From Paratinospora sagittata (Eukaryota; Streptophyta; Magnoliopsida; Ranunculales; Menispermaceae): DNA of 64,000 nt. Each line of letters opens with the position of its first letter. Position 1 is the first letter of the stretch. The DNA lies in the NCBI GenBank assembly GCA_035771175.1, contig CM069593.1:33430741-33494740 (forward strand), given 5' to 3'. The position numbers and the translations under genes were made by a program. The notes beneath the pieces are model-generated. The model did not search any database, was not told the DNA's origin, and saw only the letters and a list, made by a program, of their open reading frames with translations. Positions 33,501 through 48,500 of the stretch are shown here, piece after piece.

Positions 33501-36500
33501 CTCAGCAGAAAAGGGATAAAATGAAGAACTTGCGAAATAATGAGGTTATCTTCAAGACAGTTTGCAATTTTGATTCAGTTCAAAGGTTGCTTGGGCAAAT
33601 GCAAGAATCACGACTTTCTTCTATTTAAACACTCTTTGGAAAGCTCAGTCTAACATGCAAAAATCGTGTGTGTTCTATCTTTGAAAATCAGAGAATGAGG
33701 GTTTTATAAAATTGGCAGTTGCAAGTTAAAGAGCGAGAGAGTACATAATGATTTGAATTCAAGACGTTGTTTAATCTAAAGTTGTTTTGGGCGTGCTACA
33801 CATTGGGAATCATCAAGGTGTTAGTAGAGAATATTTCATTTAAGAAAACCTAGCGAAACTGTGGAAGGAATAGAAAAATCGAGCAAGCAGAAGTGCCCAC
33901 ATTTTTCTTGTTAGAAATATTAGATTTTTGTCGCAGACGTGGATAGCGTGCTATTAGGTTGTGTATCATGTTCTCTATTGACAGATAGCATGCTATAGCA
34001 TGTCGACATACACAAACTCGAGAGCTCGAGTTTCTGACTTTCCGATAGCGTGTTATCAAGGCCTATGGCGCGCTACTGCCCGTTTTACTAAAAATGGAAA
34101 GATCACGGCAACAACTTTATAACGAGTTATCAAAGGGGATAGCGCGCTATAGACAATTTTCCAGAAAAACAAATGTTTAACTATAGAACCCTATCAGCGT
34201 GCTATCAACACCGATAGTGCGCTAGTGCCCTATTAAAAATTTTCGCAAATTGCTGGAAAGCCTTATTTTAAAAACTAAGGAACCATTCCATTGACTCAAC
34301 ACATATTGAGATAGGAATATAAAATTTTAAATAATTCAGAACCCATTGAAATTATGATTAAAAACTTTCGAAAAACATTTTTTTCAAAATGAAATACTAT
34401 ATCGAAGTGATTTTGAAGACTTTGCAATTTTCAGAGTTTAACTGCTGAGATTGATCGGGAGGTTACCCTACACACCAAAGATAAATCCAACGCATTAGAC
34501 ATGATATATGTCTTCGTTCTCCGAGCCTGATCTTTGTAGACTTCGATAGCTATTGTTTGATGTGTTGTTGATGATTAGTTGTAGCTCTTAGAAAAAAAAT
34601 ACAGGTGATGTGTTCTTGTTTGATGTGTTTTCTTACCGAGAACACTTCATATACTTATAGTTTGAAACAATAGATAGCCTCTCGAAATCTCAGCAGAAAA
34701 GGGAAAAAATGAAGAACTTGCGAAATAATGAGGTTATCTTCAAGACAGTTTTGCAATTTTGATTCAGTTCAAAGGTTGTTTGGGCAAATGCAAGAATCAC
34801 GACTTTCTTCTATTTAAACACTCTTTGGAAAGCTCAGTCTCACATGCAAAAATCGTGTGTGTTCTATATTTGAAAATCAGAGAATGAGGGTTTTATAAAA
34901 TTGGCAGTTGCAAGTTAAAGAGCGAGAGAGTACATAATGATTTGAATTCAAGACGTTGTTTAATCTAAAGTTGTTTTGGGCGTGCTACACATTGGGAATC
35001 ATCAAGGTGTTAGTAGAGAATATTTCATTTAAGAAAACCTAGCGAAACTGTGGAAGGAGTAGAAAAATCGAGCAAGCAGAAGTGCCCACATTTTTTTTGT
35101 TAGAAATATTAGATCTTTGTTGCAGACGTGGATAGCGTGCTATTGGGTTGTGTATCATGTTCTCTATTGACAGATAGCATGCTATAGCATGTCGACATAC
35201 ACAAACTCGAGAGCTCGAGTTTCTGACTTTCCGAAAGCGTGTTATCAAGGCCTATGGCGCGCTATTGCCCATTTTACTAAAAATGGAAAGATCACGGCAA
35301 CAACTTTATAGCGAGTTATCAAAGGGGATAGCGCGCCATAGACAATTTTCCAGAAAAACAAATATTTTTTACTATAGAACCCTATCAGCGTGCTATCAAC
35401 ACCGATAGTGCGCTAGTGCCTTATGAAAAATTTTGGCAAATTGCTAGAAAGCCTTATTTTAAAAACTAAGGAACCATTCCATTGACCCAACACATATTGA
35501 GATAAGAATATAAAATTTTAAATAATTCAGAACCCATTGAAATTATGATTAAAAACTTTCGAAAAACATTTTTTTCAAAATGAAATACTATATCAAAGTG
35601 ATTTTGAAGACTTTGCAATTTTCAGAGTTTTACTGCTGAGATTGAGCGAGAGGTTACCCTACACACCAAAGATAAATCCAACGCATTAGACATGATATAT
35701 GTCTTCGTTCTTCGAGCTTGATCTTTGTAGACTTCGATAGCTATTGTTTGATGTGTTGTTGATGATTAGTTGTAGCTCTTAGAAAAAAAATACAGGTGAT
35801 GTGTCCTTGTTTGATGTGTTTTCTTACCGAGAACACTTCATATACATACAGTTTAAAACAATAGATAGCCATTGGAAATCTCAGCAGAAAAGGGATAAAA
35901 TGAAGAACTTGCGAAATAATGATGTTATCTTCAAGATAGTTTGCAATTTTGATTTAGTTCGAAGGATGTTTGGGCAAATGCAAGAATCACGACTTTCTTC
36001 TATTTAAACACTCTTTGGAAAGCTCGGTCTCACATGCAAAAATCGTGTGTGTTCTATCTTTGAAAATCAGAGAATGAGGGCTTTATAAAATTGGCAGTTG
36101 CAGGTTAAAGAGCGAGAGAGTACATAATGATTTGAATTCAAGACGTTGTTTAATCTAAAGTTGTTTTGGGCGTGCTACACATTGAGAATCATCAAGGTGT
36201 TAGTAGAGAATATTTCATTTAAGAAAACCAAGCGAAACTGTGGAAGGAGTAGAAAAATCGAGCAAGCAGAAGTGCCCACATTTTTCTTGTTAGAAATATT
36301 AGATTTTTGTCGCAGACGTGGATAGCGTGCTATTAGGTTGTGTATCATGTTCTCTATTGACAGATAGCATGCTATAGCATGTCGACATACACAAACTCGA
36401 GAGCTCGAGTTTCTGACTTTCCGATAGCGTGTTATCAAGGCCTATGGCGTGCTATTGCCCATTTTACTAAAAATGGAAAGATCACGGCAACAACTTTATA

Positions 36501-39500
36501 GCGAGTTATCAAAGGGGGTAGCGCGCCGTAGACAATTTTCCAGAAAAACAAATGTTTTTCTATAGAACCCTATCAGCGTGCTATCAACACCAATAGGGCG
36601 CTAGTGCCTTATGAAAAATTTTCGCAAATTGCTGGAAAGCCTTATTTTAAAAACTAAGGAACCATTCCATTGACTCAACACATATTGAGATAAGAATATA
36701 AAATTTTAAATAATTCAGAACCCACTGAAATTATGATTAAAAACTTTCGAAAAACATTTTTTTCAAAATGAAATACTATATCAAAGAGATTTTGAAGACT
36801 TTGCAATTTTCAGAGTTTTACTGCTGAGATTGATCGAGAGGTTACCCTACACACCAAAGATAAATCCAATGCATTAGACATGATATATGTCTTCGTTTTT
36901 CGAGCTTGATCTTTGTAGACCTCGATAGCTATTGTTTGATGTGTTGTTGATGATTAGTTGTAGCTCTTAGAAAAAAAATACAGGTGATGTGTTCTTGTTT
37001 GATGTGTTTTCTTAACGAGAACACTTCATATACATATAGTTTAAAACAATAGATAGCCATTGGAAATCTCAGCAGAAAAGGGATAAAATGAAGAACTTGC
37101 GAAATAATGATGTTATCTTCAAGATAGTTTGCAATTTTGATTTAGTTCGAAGGATGTTTGGGCAAATGCAAGAATCACGACTTTCTTCTATTTAAACACT
37201 CTTTGGAAAGCTCGGTCTCACATGCAAAAATCGTGTGTGTTCTATCTTTGAAAATCAGAGAATGAGGGCTTTATAAAATTGGCAGTTGCAGGTTAAAGAG
37301 CGAGAGAGTACATAATGATTTGAATTCAAGATGTTGTTTAATCTAAAGTTGTTTTGGGCGTGCTACACATTGAGAATCATCAAGGTGTTAGTAGAGAATA
37401 TTTCAATTAAGAAAACCTAGCGAAATTGTGTAAGGAATAGAAAAATCGAGCAAGCAGAAGTGCCCACATTTTTCTTGTTAGAAATATTAGATTTTTGTCG
37501 CAGACGTGGATAGCGTGCTATTGGGTTGTGTATCATGTTCTCTATTGACAGATAGCATGCTATAGCATGTCGACATACACAAACTCGAGAGCTCGAGTTT
37601 CTGACTTTTCGATAGCGTGTTATCAAGGCCTATGGCGCGCTATTGCCCATTTTACAAAAAATGGAAAGATCACGGCAACAGCTTTATAGCGAGTTAAGAA
37701 AGGGGATAGCGCGCTATAGACAATTTTTCAGAAAAACAAATGTTTTACTATAGAACCCTATCAGCGTGCTATCAACACCGATAGTTATGAAAAATTTTGG
37801 CAAATTGCTGGAAAGCCTTATTTTAAAAACTAAGGAACCATTCCATTGACTCAACACATATTGAGATAAGATTATAAAATTTTAAATAATTCAAAACCAA
37901 TTGAAATTATGATTAAAAAATTTCGATAAAGATTTTTTTCAAAATGAAATTCTATATCGAAGTGATTTTAAAAACTTTGCAATTTTTAGAGTTTTAGTGC
38001 TGAGATTGATCGAGAGGTTAACCTACACACCAAAGATAAAACCAACGCATTACACATGATATATGTTTTCGTTCTTCGAGCTTGATCTTTGTAGACTTCG
38101 ATAGCTATTGTTTGATGTGTTGTTGATGATTAGTTGTAGCTCTTAGAAAAAAAAGACAGGTGATGTGTTCTTGTTTGATGTGTTTTCTTACCGAGAACAC
38201 TTCATATACTTATAGTTTGAAACAATAGATGGCCTCTCGAAATCTCAGCAGAAAAGGGAAAAAATGAAGAACTTGCAAAATAATGAGGTTATCTTCAAGA
38301 CAGTTTTGCAATTTTGATTCAGTTCAAAGGTTGTTTGGGCAAATGCAAGAATCACGACTTTCTTCTATTTAAACACTCTTTGGAAAGCTCAGTCTCACAT
38401 GCAAAAATCGTGTGTGTTCTATCTTTGAAAATCAGAGAATGAGGGCTTTATAAAATTGGCAGTTGCAAGTTAAAGAGCGAGAGAGTACATAAAGATTTGA
38501 ATTCAAGACGTTGTTTAATCTAAAGTTGTTTTGGGCGTGTTACACATTGGGAATCATCAAGGTGTTAGTAGAGAATATTTCATTTAAGAAAACCTAGCGA
38601 GAAACTGTGGAAGGAATAGAAAAATCGAGCAAGCAGAAGTGCCCACATTTTTCTCGTTAGAAATATCAGATTTTTGTCTCAGACGTGGATAGCGTGCTAT
38701 TGGGTTGTGTATCATGTTCTCTATTGACAGATAGCATGTCAACATACACAAACTCGAGAGCTCGAGTTTCTGACTTTCCGATAGCGTGTTATCAAGGCCT
38801 ATGGCGCGCTATTGCCCATTTTACTAAAAATTGAAAGATCACGGCAACAACTTTATAGCGAGTTATCAAAAGGGATAGCGCGCCAGAGACAATTTTCCAT
38901 AAAAACAAATGTTTTACTATAGAACCCTATCAGCGTGCTATCAACACCGATAGTGCGCTAGTGCCTTATGAAAATTTTTGGCAAATTGCTAGAAAGCCTT
39001 ATTTTAAAAACTAAGGAACCATTCCATTAACTCAACACATATTGAGATAAGAATATAAAATTTTAAATAATTCAGAACCCATTGAAATGATGATTAAAAA
39101 CTTTCGAAAAACATTTTTTTCAAAATGAAATACTATATCAAAGTAATTTTGAAGACTTTGCAATTTTCAGAGTTTTAGTGCTGAGATTGATCGAGAGGTT
39201 ACCCTACACACCATAGATAAATCCAACGCATTAGACATGATATATGTCTTCGTTCTTCGAGCTTGATCTTTGTAGACTTCGATAGCTATTTTTTGATGTG
39301 TTGTTGATGACTAGTTGTAGCTCTTAGAAAAAAAATACAGGTGATGTGTTCTTGTTTGATGTGTTTTCATACCGAGAACATTTCATATATTTATAGTTTG
39401 AAACAATAGATAGCCTCTCGAAATCTCAGCAGAAAAGGGAAAAAATGAAGAACTTGCGAAATAATGAGGTTATCTTCAAGACAGTTTTGCAATTTTGATT

Positions 39501-42500
39501 CAGTTCAAAGGTTGTTTGGGCAAATGCCAGAATCACGACTTTTTTCTATTTAAACACTCTTTGGAAAGCTCAGTCTCACATGCAAAAATCGTGTGTGTTC
39601 TATCTTTGAAAATCAGAGAATCAGGGCTTTATAAAATTGGCAGTTGCAAGTTAAAGAGCGAGAGAGTACATAATGATTTGAATTCAAGACGTTGTTTAAT
39701 CTAAAGTTGTTTTGGGCGTGTTACACATTGGGAATCATCAAGGTGTTAGTAGAGAATATTTCATTTAAGAAAACCTAGCGAAACTGTGGAAGGAATAGAA
39801 AAATCGAGCAAGCAGAAGTGCCCATATTTTTCTCGTTAGAAATATCAGATTTTTGTCTCAGACGTGGATAGCGTGCTATTGGGTTGTGTATCATGTTCTC
39901 TATTGACAGATAGCATGTCAACATACACAAACTCGAGAGCTCGAGTTTCTGACTTTCCAATAGCGTGTTATCAAGGCCTATGGCGCGCTATTGCCCATTT
40001 TACTAAAAATGGAAAGATCACGGCAACAACTTTATAGCGAGTTATCAAAGGGGATAGCGCGCCATAGACAATTTTCCAGAAAAACAAATGTTTTACTATA
40101 GAACCCTATCAGCGTGCTATCAACACCGATAGTGCGCTAGGGCCTTATGAAAAGTTTTGGCAAATTGCTAGAAAGCCTTATTTTAAAAACTAAGGAACCA
40201 TTCCATTCACTCAACACATATTGAGATAAGAATATAAAATTTTAAATAATTCAGAACCCATTGAAATTATGATTAAAAACTTTCGAAAAACATTTTTTTC
40301 AAAATGAAATACTATATCAAAGTGATTTTGAAGACTTTGCAATTTTCAGAGTTTTAGTGCTGAGATTGATCGACAGGTTACCCTACACACCAAAGATAAA
40401 TCCAACGCATTAGACATGATATATGTCTTCGTTCTTCGAGCTTGATCTTTGTAGACTTCGATAGCTATTTTTTGATGTGTTGTTGATGATTAGTTGTAGC
40501 TCTTAGAAAAAAAATACAGGTGATGTGTTCTTGTTTGATGTGTTTTCTTACCGAGAACACTTCATATACTTATAGTTTGAAACAATAGATAGCCTCTCGA
40601 AATCTCAGCAGAAAAGGGATAAAATGAAGAACTTGCGAAATAATGAGGTTATCATCAAGACAGTTTGCAATTTTGATTCAGTTTAAAGGTTGTTTGGGCA
40701 AATGCAAGAATCACGACTTTCTTCTATTTAAACACTCTTTGGAAAGCTCAGTCTCACATGCAAAAATCGTGTGTGTTCTATCTTTGAAATTTAGAGAATG
40801 AGGGCTTTATAAAATTGGCAGTTGCAGGTTAAAGAGCGAGAGAGTACATAATGATTTGAATTCAAGACGTTGTTTAATCTAAAGTTGTTTTGGGCGTGCT
40901 ACACATTGGGAATCATCAAGGTGTTAGTAGAGAATATTTCAATTAAGAAAATCTAGCGAAACTGTGTAAGGAATAGAAAAATCGAGCAAGCAGAAGTGCC
41001 CACATTTTTCTCGTTAGAAATATCAGATTTTTGTCTCAGACGTGGATAGTGTGCTATTGGGTTGTTTATCATGTTCTCTATTGACAGATAGCATGCTATA
41101 GCATGGCAACATACACAAACTCGAGAGCTCGAGTTTCTGACTTTCCGATACCGTGTTATCAAGGCCTATGGCGCGCTATTGCCCATTTTACTAAAAATGG
41201 AAAGATCACGGCAACAACTTTATAACGAGTTATCAAAGGGGATAGCGCGCTATAGACAATTTTCCAGAAAAACAAATGTTTTACTATAGAACCCTATCAG
41301 CGTGCTATCAACACCGATAGTGCGCTAGTGCCTTATGAAAAATTTTCGCAAATTGCTGGAAAGCCTTATTTTAAAAACTAAAGAACCATTCCATTGACTC
41401 AACACATATTGAGATAAGAATATAAAATTTTAAATAATTCAGAACCCATTGAAATTATGATTAAAAACTTTCGAAAAACATTTTTTTCAAAATGAAATAC
41501 TATATCAAAGTGATTTTGAAGACTTTGCAATTTCAGAGTTTTACTGCTGAGATTGATCGAGAGGTTACCCTACACACCAAAGATAAATCCAACGCATTAG
41601 ACATGATATATGTCTTCGTTCTTCGAGCTTGATCTTTGTAGACTTCGATAGCTATTGTTTGATGTGTTGTCGATGATTAGTTGTAGCTCTTAGAAAAAAA
41701 ATACAGGTGATGTGTTCTTGTTTGATGTGTTTTCTTACCGAGAACACTTCATATACTTTCAGTTTAAAACAATAGATAGCCACTGGAAATCTCAGCAGAA
41801 AAGGGATAAAATGAAGAACTTGCAAAATAATGATGTTATCTTCAAGATAGTTTGCAATTTTGATTTAGTTCGAAGGTTGTTTGGGCAAATCCAAGAATCA
41901 CGACTTTCTTCTATTTAAACACTCTTTGGAAAGCTCAGTCTCACATGCAAAAATCGTGTGTGTTTTATCTTTGAAAATCAGAGAATGAGGGCTTTATAAA
42001 ATTGGCTGTTGCAGGTTAAAGAGCGAGAGAGTACATAATGATTTGAATTCAAGACGTTGTTTAATCTAAAGTTGTTTTGGGCGTGCTACACATTGAGAAT
42101 CATCAAGGTGTTAGTAGAGAATATTTCAATTAAGAAAACCTAGCAAAACTGTGTAAGGAATAGAAAAATCGAGCAAGCAGAAGTGCCCACATTTTTCTTG
42201 TTAGAAATATTAGATTTTTGTCGCAGACGTGGATAGCGTGCTGTTGGGTTGTGTATCATGTTCTCTATTGACAGATAGCATGCTATAGCATGTCGACATA
42301 CACAAACTCGGGAGCTCGAGTTTCTGACTTTTTAATAGCGTTTTATCAAGGCCTATGGCGTGCTATTGCCCATTTTACTAAAAATGGAAAGATCACGGCA
42401 ACAGCTTTATAGCGAGTTATGAAAGGGGATAGCACGCTATAGAAAATTTTCCAGAAAAACAAATGTTTTACTATAGAACCCTATCAGCGTGCTATCAACA

Positions 42501-45500
42501 CCGATAGTGCGCTTGTCCCTTATGAAAAAATTTGGCAAATTGCTGGAAAGCCTTATTTTAAAAACTAAGGAACCATTCCATTGACTCAACACATATTGAG
42601 ATAAGATTATAAAATTTTAAATAATTCATAACCAATTGAAATTATGATTAAAAAATTTCGAAAAAGATTTTTTTCAAAATTAAATTCTATATCGAAGTGA
42701 TTTTAAAAACTTTGCAATTTTTAGAGTTTTAGTGCTGAGATTGATCGAGAGGTTAACCTACACACCAAAGATAAAACTCATGCATTAGACATGATATATG
42801 TCTTCGTTCTTCGAGCTTGATCTTTGTAGACTTCGATAGCTATTGTTTGATGTGTTGTTGATGATTAGTTGTAGCTCTTAGAAAAAAAAATACAGGTGTT
42901 GTGTTCTTGTTTGATGTGTTTTCTTACCAAGAACACTTCATATACTTACAGTTTAAAACAATAGATAGCCTCTGGAAATCTCAGCAGAAAACGGATAAAA
43001 TGAAGAACTTGCGAAATAATGAGGTTATCTTCAAGACAGTTTGCAATTTTGATTCAGTTCAAAGGTTGTTTGGACAAATGCAAGAATCACGACTTTCTTC
43101 TATTTAAACACTCTTTGGAAAGCTCAGTCTAACATGCAAAAATCGTGTGTGTTCTATCTTTGAAAATCAGAGAATGAGGGCTTTACAAATTTTGCAGTTG
43201 CAGGTTAAAGAGCAAGAGAGCACTAAATGATTTGAATCAAAACCCAGTTTAATCTAAAGTTGTTTTGGGCGTGCTAGACAATGGGAATCATCAAGGTGTT
43301 AGTAGAGAATATTTCAATTAAGATAACCTAGCAAAACTGTGTAAGGAATAGAAAAATGGAGCGAGCAGAAGTGCCCACATTTTTCTCGTTAGAAATACCA
43401 GATTTTTGTCTCAGACTTGGATAGCGTGCTATTGGGTTGTGTATCATGTTCTTTATTGACAGATAGCTGGCTATAGCAGGTCTATATACACAAACCCTAG
43501 AGCTCGAGTTTTTGACTTTCCGATAGCGTGTTATCAAGGCCTATGGCGCGCTATTGCCCATTTTACTAAAAATGGAAAGATCACGGCAACAGCTTTATAG
43601 CGAGTTATCAAAGGCGATATAGCGCTATAGACAGTTTTCCAGAAAAACAAATGTTTTATTATAGAACCCTATCAGCGTGCTATCAACACCGATAGTGCGC
43701 TAGTGCCTTACAGAAATTTTTGGAAATTGCTGGAAAGACTTATTTTAAAAAACTAAGGAACCCTTCCATTGACTCAAAACATATTGAGATAAGATTATGA
43801 ACTTTTAAATAATTCAACACTCATTGAAATTATGATTAAAACCTTTCGAAAAACATTTTTTTCAAAATGAAATACTATATCGAAGTGATTTTGACGACTT
43901 TCCAATTTTCAGAGTTTTAGTGCTGAGATTGATCGAGAAGTTACCTAACACACCAGAGATAAACCTCATGCATTAGACATGATATATGTCTTCGTTCTTC
44001 GAGCTTGATCTTTGTAGACTTCGTTAGCTATTGTTTGATGTGTTGTTGATGATTAGTTGTAGCTCTTTGAAAAAAAATACAAGTGTTGTGTTCTTGTTTG
44101 ATGTGTTTTCTTACCAAGAACACTTCATATACTTACAGTTTAAAACAATAGATAGCCTCTGGAAATCTCAGTAGAAAAGGGATAAAATGAAGAACTTGCG
44201 AAATGATGAGGTTATCTTCAAGATAGTTTGCAATTTTGATTTAGTTCGAAGGTTGTCTTGGCAAATGCAAGGGTCACGACTTTCTTCTATTTAAACACTC
44301 TTTGGAAAGCTCAGTCTAACTTGCAAAAATCGTGTGTGTTCTATATTTATTTGAAAATCAGAGAATGAGGGCTTTATAAAATTGGCAGTTGCAGGTTAAA
44401 GAGCAAGAGAGTACATAATGATTTGAATTCAAGACGTTGTTTAATCTAAAGTTGTTTTGGGCATGCTAGACAATGGGAATCATCAAGGTGTTAGTAGAGA
44501 ATATTTCAATTAATAAAAGCTAGCAAAACTGTGTAAGGAATAGAAAAATGGAGCAAGCAAAATTGCCCACATTTTTCTCGTTAGAAATATCAGATTTTTG
44601 TCTCAGACGTGGATAGCGTGCTATTGGGTTGTGTATCATGCTTTTTATTGACAGATAGCAGGCTATAGCATGTCGACGTACACAAACTCGAGTGCTCGAG
44701 TTTCTGACTTTCCGATAGCTTGTTAACAAGGCCTATGGCGCGCTATTGACCATTTTACTAAAAATGGAAATATCACGACATCAGCTTTATAGCGTGTTAT
44801 CAAAAGCGATAGCACGCTATACACAATTTTCCAGAAAAAAGAAATGTTTTATTATAGAACCCTATCAGCGCGCTATCAACACCGATAGTGCGCTAGTGCC
44901 TTATGGAAAATTTTGGCAAATTGCTGGAAAGCCTTATTTTAAAAAACAAAGGAACCATTCCATTAACTCAAAACATATTGAGATAAGATTATAAACTTTT
45001 AAATAATTCAAAACTCATTGAAATTAGGATTAAAACCTTTCGAAAAACATTCTTTTCAAAATGAAAAATACTATATCGAAGTGATTTTGTAGACTTTGCA
45101 ATTTTTAGAGTTTTAGTGCTGAGATTGATCGAGAGCTTACCCTACACACCAAAGATCACACTAATGCATTAGACATGATATATGTCTTCGTTCTTCGAGC
45201 TTGATCTCTGTAGACTTCGATAGCTATTGTTTGATGTGCTGTTGATGATTAGTTGTAGCTCTTAGAAAAAAAATGCAAGTGATGTGTTCTTGTTTCATGT
45301 GTTTTCTTACTGAGAACGCTTCATATACTTACAGTTTAAAATAATCGATAGCCTCTGGAAATCTCAGCAGAAAAAGGATAAAATGAAGAACTTGCGAAAT
45401 AATGAGGTTATCTTCTAGATAGTTTGAAATTTTGATTCAGTTCGAAGGTTGTTTGGGCAAATGCAAGAATCACGACTTTCTTCTATTTAAACACTCTTTG

Positions 45501-48500
45501 GAAAGCTCAGTCTAACTTGCAAAAATCGTGTGTGTTCTATCTTTGAAAATCAGAGAATGAGGGCTTTATAAAATTGGCAGTTGCAGGTTAAAGAGCAAAA
45601 GAGTACATAATGATTTGAATTCAAGATGTTGTTTAATCTAAAGTTGTTTTGGGCGTGCTAGACAATGGGAATCATCAAGGTGTTAGTAGAGAATATTTCA
45701 ATTAATATAAGCTAGCAAAACTGTGTAAGGAATAGAAAAATGGAGCAAGCAGAAGTGCCCACATTTTTCTCATTAGAAATATCAGATTTTTGTCTCAGAC
45801 GTGGATGGCATGCTATTGGGTTGTGTATCATGTTCTTTATTGACAGATTGCAGGCTATAGCAGGTCTATATACACAAACCCTAGAGCTCGAGTTTTTGAC
45901 TTTCCGATAGCGTGTTATCAAGGCCTATGGCGCGCTATTGCCCATTTTACTAAAAATGGAAAGATCACGGCAACAGCTTTATAACGAGTTATCAAAGGCG
46001 ATAGAGCGCTATAGACAGTTTTCCAGAAAAACAAATGTTTTATTATAGAACCCTATCAGCGTGCTATCAACACCGATAGTGCGCTAGTGCCTTAGGGAAA
46101 ATTTTGGCAAATTGTCGGAAAGCCTTATTTTAAAAAACTAAGGAACCATTCCATTGACTCAAAACATATTGAGATAAGATTATAAACTTTTAAATAATTC
46201 AAAACTCATTGAAATTATGATTAAAACCTTTCGAAAAACATTTTTTTCAAAATGAAATACTATATCGAAGTGATTTTGACGACTTTCCAATTTTCAGAGT
46301 TTTAGTGCTGAGATTGATCGAGAAGTTACCTAACACACCAGAGATAAACCTCATGCATTAGACATGATATATGTCTTCGTTCTTCGAGCTTGATCTTTGT
46401 AGACTTCGTTAGCTATTGTTTGATGTGTTGTTGATGATTAGTTGTAGCTCTTTGAAAAAAAATACAAGTGTTGTGTCCTTGTTTGATGTGTTTTCTTACC
46501 AAGAACACTTCATATACTTACAGTTTAAAACAATAGATAGCCTCTGGAAATCTCAGTAGAAAAGGGATAAAATGAAGAACTTGCGAAATGATGAGGTTAT
46601 CTTCAAGATAGTTTGCAATTTTGATTTAGTTCGAAGGTTGTCTGGGCAAATGCAAGGGTCACGACTTTCTTCTATTTAAACACTCTTTGGAAAGCTCAGT
46701 CTAACTTGCAAAAATCGTGTGTGTTCTATCTTTATTTGAAAATCAGAGAATGAGGGCTTTATAAAATTGGCAGTTGCAGGTTAAAGAGCAAGAGAGTACA
46801 TAATGATATGAATTCAAGACGTTGTTTAATCTAAAGTTGTTTTGGGCGTGCTAGACAATGGGAATCATCAAGGTGTTAGTAGAGAATATTTCAATTAATA
46901 TAAGCTAGCAAAACTGTGTAAGGAATGGATAAATGGAGCAAGCGGAAGTGCCCACATTTTTCTCGTTAGAAATATCAGATTTTTGTCTCAAACGTGGATA
47001 GCGTGCTATTGGGTTGTGTATCATGTTCTCAATTGACAGATAGCAGGCTAAAGCATGTCGACATACACAAACTCGAGAGCTCGAGTTTCTGACTTTCCGA
47101 TAGCGTGTTATCAAGGCCTATGACGCGCTATTGCCCATTTTACTAAAAATGGAAAGATCACAGAAACAGCTTTAAAGTGAGTTATCAAAAGGGATAGTGC
47201 GCTATAGACAATTTTCAAGAAAAATAAATGTTTTATTATAGAACTCTATCAGCGTGCTATAAACACCGATAGTGCGCTAGTGCCTTATAGAAAATTTTGG
47301 CAAATTGCAGAAAAGCCTTATTTTAAAAAACTAAGGAACCATTCCATTGAATCAAAACATATTGAGATAAGATTATAAAATTTTAAATAATTCAGAACCC
47401 ATTGAATTTATGATTAAAAACTTTCGAAAAAGATTTTTTTTCAAAATGAAATTCTATATCGAAGTGATTTTGAAGACTTTGCAATTTTTAGAGTTTTAGT
47501 GCTGAGATTGATCGAGAGGTTAACCTACACACCAAAGATAAAACTCATGCATTAGACATGATATATGTCTTCGTTCTTCGAGCTTGATTTTGTAGACTTC
47601 GATAGCTATTGTTTGATGTGTTGTTGATGATTAGTTGTAGCTCTTAGAAAAAACAATACAGGTGTTGTGTTCTTGTTTGATGTGTTTTCTTACCAAGAAC
47701 CTTCATATACTTACAGTTTAAAATAATAGATAGCCTCTGGAAATCTCAGCAGAAAAGGGATAAAATGAAGAACTTGCGAAATAATGAGGTTATCTTCAAG
47801 ATAGTTTGCAATTTTGATTCAGTTCGAAGGTTGTCTGGGCAAATGCAAGAGTCACGACTTTCTTCTATTTAAACACTCTTTGGAAAGCTCAGTCTAACTT
47901 GCAAAAATCGTGTGTGTTCTATATTTGAAAATCAGAGAATGAGGGCTTTATAAAATTGGCAGTTGTAGGTTAAAGAGCAAGAGAGTACATAATGATTTGA
48001 ATTTAAGACGTTGTTTAATCTAAAGTTGTTTTGGGCGTGCTAGACAATGGGAATCATCAAGGTGTTAGTAGAGAATATTTCAATTAAGATAACCTTGCAA
48101 AACTGTGTAAGGAATAGAAAAATGGAGCAAGCAGAAGTGCCCACATTTTTCTCGTTAGAAATACCAGATTTTTGTCTCAGACATGGATAGCGTGCTATTG
48201 GGTTGTGTATCATGTTCTTTATTGACAGATAGCTGGCTATAGCAGGTCTATATACACAAACCCTAGAGCTCGAGTTTTTGACTTTCCGATAGCGTGTTAT
48301 CAAGGCCTATGGCGCGCTATTGCCCATTTTACTAAAAATGGAAAGATCACGACAACAGCTTTATAGCGAGTTATCAAAGGCGATAGAGCGCTATAGACAG
48401 TTTTCCAGAAAAATAAATGTTTTATTATAGAACCCTATCAGCGTGCTATCAACACCGATAGTGCGCTAGTGCCTTACGGAAATCTTTGCAAATTGCTGGA

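Larger units (their letters stand above)
26811..34059 (+). repeat. Higher-order repeat traces A-B-B-C / A-B-C in block R1
   Basis: Unit type A (private variants near 27060 and 31714, ccgatacggtg in place of ccgatagcgtg) occurs at about 26.8 and 31.5 kb. Type B with the 44-bp deletion occurs at 28.0, 29.2 and 32.7 kb. Type C without it occurs at 30.3 and 33.9 kb. The two A units are 4653 bp apart and share changes not seen in their immediate neighbours, as expected for a multimer copied as a block with B duplicated once. Confidence 0.7.
25614..43200 (+). repeat. Satellite block R1: proximal right array, about 15 monomers
   Basis: The landmark gtgttcttgttt (one at 35801 reads gtgtcc) occurs at 26437, 27615, 28761, 29905, 31090, 32278, 33422, 34610, 35801, 36989, 38165, 39346, 40525, 41712 and 42901. 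Periods are mostly 1176-1191 bp; three of 1144-1146 bp contain a shared 44-bp deletion. R-type diagnostics are present throughout. Most units carry ttataaaattttaaat rather than the distal ttataaacttttaaat, and units from about 30.7 to 42.6 kb share caacacatattgag. The transition to R2 lies near 43190-43255, where one unit has an unusual gagagcactaaatg segment. Confidence 0.93.
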
